Assembly: GCA_016931135.1 (NCBI GenBank)
Contig: JAFGFK010000354.1
Coordinates: forward strand, 1 to 38,935
From: Candidatus Sumerlaeota bacterium
Lineage (GTDB): Bacteria; Sumerlaeota; Sumerlaeia; MWCT01
Direction: 5' to 3'
Length of the DNA stretch: 38,935 bases
Shown here: piece after piece, positions 28,516-36,069 of the stretch
Position numbering within the stretch: position 1 is the first letter of the stretch
How the letters are laid out: every line of letters begins with the position of its first letter
Translations under genes and position numbers: made by a program
Notes under the pieces: generated by a model
What the model saw: the letters and a program-made list of their open reading frames with translations, nothing else
What the model was told of the DNA's origin: nothing
The model's database searches: none

Positions 28516-29655
28516 ATGGGAAAAATATCTGTTTTCTGTTTAATGGTTTTTCTTCTGGTTTTCGGCGCGCAGGCTCAATGGCAATTCATGGCTACCAATG
28601 CTGAAATTACCGCTGTTACAGGCGAAACGAGCTATTATTCGGGTCCTATAGGAACCAATGGCGCCGGGCTTTTCGCCGTTGTGTGCAACAAAACCGCTTC
28701 CAAGATTCTTCTAATTAATCCGGCAACTCCTACCAACAAGGTTCAACTTCTGGCAACGCAGCAGAATCTTGTCGATGCGGTCAATGCCGCAAATGGCGAT
28801 CACGCCGATGTCACCAAAGTAACTATTGTGGGAATCGATTTCAACGGCGATGGCAAGATTATCGCCTGTTCAGATGGGAGCTCTCCCGAGGAAGCGGCGC
28901 TTTTTGCCCTTGAACCTACAGTCCCGACAACCATTTATGTTTTGAGCTGCGCAGTGGGTTCAACAGGAACCTCTCCCCTTGAGGGAAGCATGGGCGTTGA
29001 AGTTGGCGGGGGGTATTCAGCTTGTGTTCTTGTAAATGATTTTTACGGCGCAGCCGAAGATGCGGTTCTCCAGGTGGATGTCTCTACGCTGGTGAATGAC
29101 GGTTCTGCTCCTGTCAGCTCTTTTATAGGCGAAACCGCCCTTCAAACCGCATCTGGCGACGCCGATCCGGCTTTTTGTGATTTGGCGTTTTCTCCTGATG
29201 GCATCATACTTGGAAACAGCGGCGCCTCAGGAAACAACGATAACCTGGTATGTTATTACGACAATATGGTTGCTCCTCCCAGTTTGTACTTGTATCTGGC
29301 TGCTACGGATATTGAATCGGATATCGCGAATACGGATATTGGTTACAATGCCCTTGCTGTGGATTCTGTCGGGAACGTATTTCTTGCAAACAGCTTTGGC
29401 TCCGGAACCGCGGATGATGGGATTATAATGATACAAAACATCTCCTCTCCCAATGGAGACGCCACGATCTTCAATACAGAGACAGAGATAGCGACGGATC
29501 TTGGAAATCCCAGTGGAAGCGTTTATTTTGGCAATGACGGAATTGTTTATGACGCTTTCGGGAATCGCCTGGTTCTCACCACCAGCGGCTCAGGACTCGA
29601 GGGCGTTATTTACAAGGCGCTGACATCATCCGTATCCGATTGGGCGCTATACTAA
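28516..29655 (+). CDS. Secreted protein of unknown function, C-terminus SSVSDWALY
   Basis: Signal peptide MGKISVFCLMVFLLVFGAQAQ; 379 aa; SD AAAAGGAG upstream of ATG. Confidence 0.85.
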   Translation: MGKISVFCLMVFLLVFGAQAQWQFMATNAEITAVTGETSYYSGPIGTNGAGLFAVVCNKTASKILLINPATPTNKVQLLATQQNLVDAVNAANGDHADVTKVTIVGIDFNGDGKIIACSDGSSPEEAALFALEPTVPTTIYVLSCAVGSTGTSPLEGSMGVEVGGGYSACVLVNDFYGAAEDAVLQVDVSTLVNDGSAPVSSFIGETALQTASGDADPAFCDLAFSPDGIILGNSGASGNNDNLVCYYDNMVAPPSLYLYLAATDIESDIANTDIGYNALAVDSVGNVFLANSFGSGTADDGIIMIQNISSPNGDATIFNTETEIATDLGNPSGSVYFGNDGIVYDAFGNRLVLTTSGSGLEGVIYKALTSSVSDWALY

Positions 29656-29657
29656 AT

Positions 29658-29752
29658 GGGGTCAGACTCTATCTTATTGTAACGCGAAAGGCAAAATATT
29701 GGGGTCAGACTCTAACTTATTGTAACGCGAATATTGGGATCAGACTGTAGAG
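29658..29752 (+). repeat. RAYT-associated repeat cluster, left side: copies at 29658-29688 and 29701-29731 plus degenerate copy 29736-29752
   Basis: GGGGTCAGACTCTATCTTATTGTAACGCGAA and GGGGTCAGACTCTAACTTATTGTAACGCGAA, then GGGATCAGACTGTAGAG. Confidence 0.93.
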
Positions 29753-29754
29753 TA

Positions 29755-29782
29755 GAGAGGGGCTTTCGCCCTTCATTTTTTA
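29755..29782 (+). terminator. Possible terminator between the left repeat cluster and the RAYT gene
   Basis: AGGGGC-TTTC-GCCCTT stem (one G-T) followed by CATTTTTTAC. Confidence 0.5.
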
Positions 29783-29823
29783 CTTGACTTTATCTTATTC
29801 AAAACAAGATTTATCAATATATT

Positions 29824-30783
29824 ATGGCGCGAACAAAACGCATCGATCTGCCTTATATGCTCTATCATGTATTTTCTCGCGCCAATTCGGGGGACGTCGG
29901 ATTTATTGACTCACGAGACAAGGCGAAATTTCTGGAATATCTGGCAAAATATGTCGAAACTTTTGAATTTCGCGTTCATGCTTGGTGTCTGATGTCGAAC
30001 CATTTTCATCTTCTCCTGGAGAGCGTGAAACATCCCTTTCTTTCGGAATTCATGCGCCGCCTTCTCACCGCATACACGGTTTTCTTCAATCGCCGCCATG
30101 AACGACATGGGCATCTGTTCCAGGGGCGTTTCAAAAGCCTTGTTGTGGACAAGTCGGATTATCTGCTCGCCCTTTCGCGGTATATCCACCTTAATCCCGT
30201 TCTTGCAGGCATTGCAGACGATCCGGAGGCGAATCGGGACTCCAGTCTGCATTTTTATCTGTATGGCGGGGAGCCGAACTACCTCTATACTAAGGAAATT
30301 CTCTCCTTTTTTGGCGGCGACCGCCATCTTTATGGTCAATTTATCCGGGAAGGCATGAATGAGGACATCAAACCTCAGATCATCCAGCGGCAATTCATCG
30401 GGGGTGACCAGTTTGTCCAGCGTATGAATTCCCGATTGAAGCGCCTTTCACAAAATGGAACGTTCTCCCACGCCACGGCAAAAAGTGAGATCCGGGATAG
30501 AATGGCGGCGGAATCGGCGCGAGCCGAAGAAATATTGAACCATGTGGCCGATTATTTCGGCTACAGCGCGCAAGAGATAAGGCAGGGGCGAGGCATGCGA
30601 AACCATCTCTTCAGGGCAAGGGCGGTTTGCGCTGCCCTTCTTCGCAAAAAATTGCCCTGGACAGGCAGAAATATCAATGAATTCCTCTTCGTTAAAACAG
30701 GTTTTTATCGCTTTCTGAATAAAATCAAAAATGACAAAGCTGCGCAGACAGCCCTGGATTCTATCCATAAAAACCTCGAGTGA
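29824..30783 (+). CDS. REP-associated tyrosine transposase-like (RAYT, Y1_Tnp / IS200-like)
   Basis: RIDLPYMLYHVFSRANSG..., WCLMSNHFHLLLE (HUH), GHLFQGRFKSLVVDKSDYLLALSRYIHLNPVLAGI (catalytic-Tyr region). Confidence 0.92.
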   Translation: MARTKRIDLPYMLYHVFSRANSGDVGFIDSRDKAKFLEYLAKYVETFEFRVHAWCLMSNHFHLLLESVKHPFLSEFMRRLLTAYTVFFNRRHERHGHLFQGRFKSLVVDKSDYLLALSRYIHLNPVLAGIADDPEANRDSSLHFYLYGGEPNYLYTKEILSFFGGDRHLYGQFIREGMNEDIKPQIIQRQFIGGDQFVQRMNSRLKRLSQNGTFSHATAKSEIRDRMAAESARAEEILNHVADYFGYSAQEIRQGRGMRNHLFRARAVCAALLRKKLPWTGRNINEFLFVKTGFYRFLNKIKNDKAAQTALDSIHKNLE

Positions 30784-30803
30784 AGAGAATTTGTCCTCTT
30801 TAA

Positions 30804-30850
30804 GTTACAATAAGTTAGAGTCTGACCCCAATTTTTGAACCCAATTTTTG
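30804..30850 (-). repeat. RAYT-associated repeat, right side, inverted orientation, with a short degenerate echo
   Basis: GTTACAATAAGTTAGAGTCTGACCCC (30804-30829) is the exact reverse complement of the left-side core; followed by AATTTTTGAACCCAATTTTTG. Confidence 0.93.
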
Positions 30851-30913
30851 TGTTGATTTCTTTTAGCGGGAGGGTTATGAAGAAAAAAAATATTCTGGAA
30901 GGAGGTTTCTTTC

Positions 30914-31570
30914 ATGAAAAAGAAAATTTTCGCTTTTGTCGCCCTCGCTGTTTTAACCTGCCTCGCGTTCGCCCAGGAGGCGAAAAAACCTGCGGCTAAA
31001 GCCGCCCGGGAGTCTCAAAAAAAGGAAGCGAAACTCTCGCTCGAAAAAAGGATCGAGGAGTCCTTCGCCGACGCCAAATCCAAGATGCAAGATTCTGAAA
31101 ACGCCCTCAACCAGGGCATACTGGAAGTTGTCAAAAACCTGAAATTCAATCTGTCCAAGGATCCGGACCCACGCATCCAGAAACTTTTCTCGATAGAGAT
31201 CGAGGAACTGGTAAAGGAACAAAAACGGATGGAAGAGGAATATAACAAGTCCAAAAAGAAAATGGACGAACTCATCAACCGGGCGACTCGCAAAGCGCTT
31301 GTGGAACTCGAGATCTTCAAAATGGACAATCAGGTGAAAAAGGAGGGCGTGAACATGATCCCGGAAAGACTGTATGAATTGGGTCTGAATGCGGAAATGA
31401 TCGCCAATAATCCCAAATACAATCTTTCTCCTGAAGACAAAGCCAATCTCCTGAAACTGGCAAAGGAAAAAGAGACTGTTCAGAGAAAGGCTGAAAAATG
31501 CGATAAGGACAGTCTCGAAGCTCCCTCTGATTTAATGACCCCTTTGCTCAAGATTATCGAGAATAAATGA
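30914..31570 (+). CDS. Secreted Lys/Glu-rich coiled-coil-like hypothetical protein
   Basis: Signal peptide MKKKIFAFVALAVLTCLAFAQ; SD AAGGAGG; charged helical composition. Confidence 0.8.
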   Translation: MKKKIFAFVALAVLTCLAFAQEAKKPAAKAARESQKKEAKLSLEKRIEESFADAKSKMQDSENALNQGILEVVKNLKFNLSKDPDPRIQKLFSIEIEELVKEQKRMEEEYNKSKKKMDELINRATRKALVELEIFKMDNQVKKEGVNMIPERLYELGLNAEMIANNPKYNLSPEDKANLLKLAKEKETVQRKAEKCDKDSLEAPSDLMTPLLKIIENK

Positions 31571-31730
31571 ACAAAGATTTTCATCCTTACGTGGCATAGG
31601 GAAGGTGAATGAGCGAATCATGACGTTTTCTCGCTTCTTTACGCATAAAACGCTTATTTTACTGTATTTGTCGAAATTATTCTCTTCCAGTGGATGAGGG
31701 GGAAAAAACGTTTTTTTCTTATTTTTTCAC

Positions 31731-31759
31731 TTGACTTCCAAAGGGAGAGAACATATAAA
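31731..31759 (+). promoter_or_regulatory. Sigma70-like promoter for the beta-helix surface protein
   Basis: TTGACT (31731-31736), 17-nt spacer, TATAAA (31754-31759). Confidence 0.65.
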
Positions 31760-31832
31760 TATTATTGATTTCAGTCATCTTTGGCTTTTTGAGGCGATTT
31801 TATTTATTTAATTACTATAAGAAAGGAGGTAA

Positions 31833-31898
31833 TTGAAAACCGTTAAATTGTTTGGATTCTGAGTGGAGAAGCCATTCCCAGGCTTCTCGGATTTTTAG
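31833..31898 (+). promoter_or_regulatory. Candidate leader attenuator: 9-codon uORF and terminator-like hairpin in the 5' UTR of the 31916 gene
   Basis: GAAAGGAGGTAA then TTG AAA ACC GTT AAA TTG TTT GGA TTC TGA (31833-31862); GAGAAGCC-ATTCCCA-GGCTTCTC perfect 8-bp stem (31866-31888) followed by GGATTTTTAG. Confidence 0.5.
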
Positions 31899-31915
31899 TA
31901 AAGGAGAATCTAAGA

Positions 31916-34081
31916 ATGAAAAAGTTTTTGCTTCTCTTTGCGGGATTGACGCTGATGGCGGGTTTTGCCCTGGCTGCGAATCCCTGCACCGTGGGACCAA
32001 CCGGCGATTTCGCTACCATAGCGGCAGCCATTGATTCCTGGTGCCCGGGCGGCTCGAACGCCGGCGAAACCGCTCCCCTTGTCATCAACATCGATCCCTC
32101 TGTAGAGTATGATGAAGTTTTGTCATTGGATACCGTACGGACTACCAGCCCCAGGGGCGACATCGTAGGCGATTTGGTTATACAGTCCGCAACCCCCGGA
32201 ACCCCGGTTGTTCTCAAAGTGCAGTATGACCCCAGAATGGCTCTAGCCGCCGGCGCCCGCGACGGTTTGTATGTGTATCAGGAACAATTCGACGTTACCT
32301 TCAATGACATTCTGTTCACCCCCTCCGCTTCTGGAACCGCCATTGACGACGACCTGGTAAAGGTTGATGAAAATCCCATTACAACCGCAACCATTCCGAA
32401 CATCATCACCTTCGACAGATGCGTTTTCACCGATTCCTTTACCTCAGGAACCACCAGAGTTCCCAAGGTGAAGTCCAAGGCTGACCTTCTGGCGATGAAT
32501 TTCCCCGCAGACATGACCGCCTTCACCCCTGCCGGCAGCATGGCCGCTGGCGACGATCTTCTTAAGTGGTGGGGCGATGCTGGCGAAAGAATGGACCTCA
32601 TGGTTAAAGATTGCGTGTTCTTCACAAAGAACGGCAGATGCCTTGAAGCCGTCACCGAGGGCGAGAACGAGACCGTTACGATTATAGACAGTCTTTTCGC
32701 CATGGGCGCTGCAAGCTATGTCGTTACCGCCAGACCCTATAACGCCAACTGCGTTGTGAATGTCCTGGGGACCAAGGATCCCAGGCAGGGCGATCTAACC
32801 AAATGCACCGCCATATTAAATGCCAGGGCGCATTCTCTATACACATCCGGAGGCGGCGCGCCCCCGATCGGCGTTACAAACATCAAAAATGTCCTTGTCA
32901 ACATGTACAACGACACTGGCACAGCCGCTCGCCCGATCAGCGGTGGCGCGGAAGGCAAGCTGGTCGAAGACTCTATCTTCTTTGTTGATAGATACCCGGG
33001 CAACATTGTTGATTATGCCCTGATTCAAGACAGCGTGTACAACCGTTGCACCTTTCACCGTCCGACTGCCAGCGGTCTTACAGCCCAATCAATGTTCTAT
33101 CTTGGATCCGCTTCGGATCCTTTTGGCATTTACATGACGGACTGCGTGATCAGCGGCGCCAATATGCCGAACATCTGCACCGCAGGCGGATTGGATGTCG
33201 GAGGCTTCAACCTGATTAATTGCGCTATTGCTACGGAAGGTCCTGACGCCATTACCACCACCGGAATTGCAGTGACAATGACTGACTGCAAATTCGTGGA
33301 CCCGATGTACGTTAGTTATAACGTAAAGGATGAGACCTTCCTTGACACCTCGAATCCGGCTCTTGCCCTTGCTGCAACGGATGGCACAGGCATCGGCGGT
33401 GGCGCGCATTTCCGCCCGCCAGACGCAAGCGATGACGTTGTCGGCGCCCTTCCCAATATCTTCAAGGACTTCGGCGATTGCGAAAACGACATCTTCAGAG
33501 TCGCGTCCGGACGCAGCGACTGGGGCGATCCTTTAGACGGATATGGACCCGGTACTGAAGGCGATATCTACTCTGTACAGGATCCTATTCGCGGCGTTGT
33601 CGGAAACTGCGCATGGATTCATCACCCAAGCGGCAGACTTGAAGCCGGAACCGGTATTGGAACCTTCCCCGGTCCGATCACGTATTCGCCTCTGGTTTAC
33701 ACTGCACCCGGAGCCTTTCAAAACACTGACGGCGGAACGGATCTTGTATGGTCATTCTACTACAAGATGCCTACCATTTATTCCTCATATCCACGCCTTG
33801 CCGTAAGGATAAATCCCTTAGCTCCGCCTTTTAGCGCAGTACAGGGTCAGATCGGCGATTGCGCGGTTTACAAAGAATTAATCGCCCCGGGCGCTTGGAC
33901 CGTGGATAGCAACTGGCATCTTAAGGTTGAGCCTCTTACCACGCTCAACTTTGACGCGAGAACCAGCGTAAACATGTTCGTGAACAACTACCTGGTTCCC
34001 AATTGGTACCTTGACGAGATTTACCTTATCGACCCATCGGTTCCTACGCTTACCAGCGTTCAGGATTGGGGTCTGTTCTAA
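31916..34081 (+). CDS. Secreted probable parallel beta-helix (pectin-lyase-like) surface protein, C-terminus TSVQDWGLF
   Basis: Signal peptide; NPCTVGPTGDFATIAAAIDSW resembles the beta-helix entry motif; 721 aa; strong sigma70-like promoter upstream and strong terminator downstream. Confidence 0.8.
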   Translation: MKKFLLLFAGLTLMAGFALAANPCTVGPTGDFATIAAAIDSWCPGGSNAGETAPLVINIDPSVEYDEVLSLDTVRTTSPRGDIVGDLVIQSATPGTPVVLKVQYDPRMALAAGARDGLYVYQEQFDVTFNDILFTPSASGTAIDDDLVKVDENPITTATIPNIITFDRCVFTDSFTSGTTRVPKVKSKADLLAMNFPADMTAFTPAGSMAAGDDLLKWWGDAGERMDLMVKDCVFFTKNGRCLEAVTEGENETVTIIDSLFAMGAASYVVTARPYNANCVVNVLGTKDPRQGDLTKCTAILNARAHSLYTSGGGAPPIGVTNIKNVLVNMYNDTGTAARPISGGAEGKLVEDSIFFVDRYPGNIVDYALIQDSVYNRCTFHRPTASGLTAQSMFYLGSASDPFGIYMTDCVISGANMPNICTAGGLDVGGFNLINCAIATEGPDAITTTGIAVTMTDCKFVDPMYVSYNVKDETFLDTSNPALALAATDGTGIGGGAHFRPPDASDDVVGALPNIFKDFGDCENDIFRVASGRSDWGDPLDGYGPGTEGDIYSVQDPIRGVVGNCAWIHHPSGRLEAGTGIGTFPGPITYSPLVYTAPGAFQNTDGGTDLVWSFYYKMPTIYSSYPRLAVRINPLAPPFSAVQGQIGDCAVYKELIAPGAWTVDSNWHLKVEPLTTLNFDARTSVNMFVNNYLVPNWYLDEIYLIDPSVPTLTSVQDWGLF

Positions 34082-34109
34082 GTTCTTGTAAAATTTCCTT
34101 GTGTTTTTG

Positions 34110-34144
34110 GATAGCCGACATTAAATTGTCGGCTATCTTTTTTT
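34110..34144 (+). terminator. Rho-independent terminator after the beta-helix surface protein
   Basis: GATAGCCGACA-TTAAAT-TGTCGGCTATC perfect 11-bp stem followed by TTTTTTT. Confidence 0.93.
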
Positions 34145-34200
34145 ATATTTGTTTCAGATAAAAACTCGAAAAAAAATGTCATTTTCGAGATATGGAGGTA

Positions 34201-35865
34201 ATGATGAAAAAGAGGATCGTTTTTATCATGAGTTTCGCCGCCGTATTACTCTGCGTGGCTTGTTTATCCGCAATGGATGAGGTTGCGATTTACGCCAACC
34301 TGTTCATGGACTCCCCGCATTTCCCAAAGAATTCCTACACTGACCCTGTGGCGATGACCGCGGAACTCGAGTTCGAGAAAAGCGCAGCGAAACAATACAA
34401 GGACATGATCCCCAAAGACGTCCTTTCGGAAATCGAAAAACTCCTGAACGAGAGGGAAAACGCGCTGAAGATATATTTCATGAAATACAGGGAACTTTCA
34501 AAACATGACTATCCTGAGAATATGTTCAAGTCTTACTACAGGGACAATATCGAAAAGTTCTCCATTCCTGAGAAGCGCGAGTTCTGGTACTTTTTTATCA
34601 GCTCCCATATCGGACCCGAAACCCAGGATTGGGAGAAGGCGCAAAGGGAAAAGACAAAGGCGGAACTGGAAATCCTGCTGAAATCACAACCCATGGAATC
34701 CCTTGCCAGCCAGTTCGACCAGGAACCTTATTACGCCAATAAGTCCAGAAAACTCGGACCTTTTCCCAGGGGAAGATATCCCAAAGATATCGAGGACGTC
34801 ATCTTTTCCCTTAAAGAGGGGGAGGAAACCCCGGATTTCATTGAAACCTCAAAGGGATTTATCAGGATCAAGCTCTTGAAGATTCATCCAGCCAAACCCT
34901 ATCCTTACGAAGAGGTGGAGAATAATATTCGGAGAACCGTGATCGCGGAAGAGGATTTAAAGGTTCTTTCCGTCATGAGGGAATCGCTCTTCAAAAAATA
35001 CGGAGTTTCATATAAATGGGAGGAATGGAAGGACAAGACGAAAGAGGAAAGGGATAAGGAATGGGATGTCTTATGCGATAAACTCTCCATGCCCAGGCGT
35101 TTCGCCCCGGCGTCACCTCCCAATCCCTTTGAAGATAGCGTCTTTGAGCTTGTTTTGTTAAAGGATTTCGAGAATCTTCCCGAATCGGACATTGAGATTT
35201 ATGAATTCATGAGAACCCTCGTGGAAAACAGGCATCTCTCCATGAGGGGATTGGAATACGCTTCCCTGAAAAAGGCGACCAGGGATTATACGGAAAACGA
35301 ACTCAAGGATTTTTACGAAAAGTTTCCAGGGCATTTTTACCAGAAAGGGATCATGGAGGCGAGAATGGCAACGTTCATATCTCCGCGCAAACATAAGCTC
35401 GAGGCTATTTCTTTCAATACTCCCAAAGACGTTGCGGATTATTTTTACTCGGCTTTGATCAGGGGAGACAGCTTCGAGGAATTGGCGAAGACCTTTTCCG
35501 AGGATGACTACGCCAAAAACGGGGGATATGTCGGCGTTGTGGATGAGGATAAAAGCCGCATGGGCGCCATTTTTGACATCAACGCCTTTGATCTGAAGGA
35601 AGGTGAGTTCTCCAAACCGCTTCAAAGACCCGGAAAGGGGGGGTATGTCATCATCAAGGCGGAAAAGGTGATCAGGGAAAAGAAACTTCTGCCTTTTGAA
35701 CAGGTGAAGGACAAAGCCAGAGAGGCTCTCATCGTAACCTCTCAAAACGAGATTTTAGTAAACATGGCAAAGGAGCTGTTCGAGGCTGCGAAAAAGGATC
35801 TTTCAGAGGATGTGAAGACACGCAAAAAGATTATCCTCCATGGCGCAGTTTTCAACTGGTTCTGA
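34201..35865 (+). CDS. Secreted PpiC/SurA-like peptidylprolyl isomerase, probably two parvulin-like domains
   Basis: Signal peptide; FSEDDYAKNGGYVGVVDEDKSRMGAIFDINAFDLKEGEFSKPLQRPGKGGYVIIKAEKVI is parvulin-like; an earlier segment SRKLGPFPRGRYPKDIEDVIFSLKEGEETPDFIETSKGFIRIKLLKI looks like a second copy. GGAGG precedes ATG at 34201/34204, so the ORF-track start at 34192 is less likely. Confidence 0.8.
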   Translation: MMKKRIVFIMSFAAVLLCVACLSAMDEVAIYANLFMDSPHFPKNSYTDPVAMTAELEFEKSAAKQYKDMIPKDVLSEIEKLLNERENALKIYFMKYRELSKHDYPENMFKSYYRDNIEKFSIPEKREFWYFFISSHIGPETQDWEKAQREKTKAELEILLKSQPMESLASQFDQEPYYANKSRKLGPFPRGRYPKDIEDVIFSLKEGEETPDFIETSKGFIRIKLLKIHPAKPYPYEEVENNIRRTVIAEEDLKVLSVMRESLFKKYGVSYKWEEWKDKTKEERDKEWDVLCDKLSMPRRFAPASPPNPFEDSVFELVLLKDFENLPESDIEIYEFMRTLVENRHLSMRGLEYASLKKATRDYTENELKDFYEKFPGHFYQKGIMEARMATFISPRKHKLEAISFNTPKDVADYFYSALIRGDSFEELAKTFSEDDYAKNGGYVGVVDEDKSRMGAIFDINAFDLKEGEFSKPLQRPGKGGYVIIKAEKVIREKKLLPFEQVKDKAREALIVTSQNEILVNMAKELFEAAKKDLSEDVKTRKKIILHGAVFNWF

Positions 35866-35882
35866 GCAAATTGGAGCAAATT

Positions 35883-35935
35883 GGGGTCAGACTCTAACTT
35901 ATTGTAACGTAAAGAGGGAATTTTGGGGTCAATCT
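35883..35935 (+). repeat. Orphan copy of the RAYT-associated repeat plus partial copy
   Basis: GGGGTCAGACTCTAACTTATTGTAACG at 35883-35909 and GGGGTCAATCT at 35925-35935, about 5.1 kb from the transposase. Confidence 0.92.
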
Positions 35936-36069
35936 TCCAAGCGAATGTAAATTAACGCCTTCCATTGACCCTTTTCATTCCTATTACATATCGAACAATA
36001 TGATCTTTTGTGGGAAGGGACGAGTCTGGTGGCCCGTCTCCCGTTTTTTTTATCTAACAGGGATATACG

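Noticed and set aside
28446-28516. Translated leader peptide after the GGAGG box upstream of the 28516 gene
   Set aside because: No ATG/GTG/TTG at usable spacing, so a STAB-SD-like role is more plausible than a uORF at this locus.
29824-30783. Full IS200/IS605 element with TnpB/omega RNA
   Set aside because: No TnpB/IscB-like ORF nearby; sequence motifs fit RAYT rather than canonical TnpA, and the flanks are REP-like copies.
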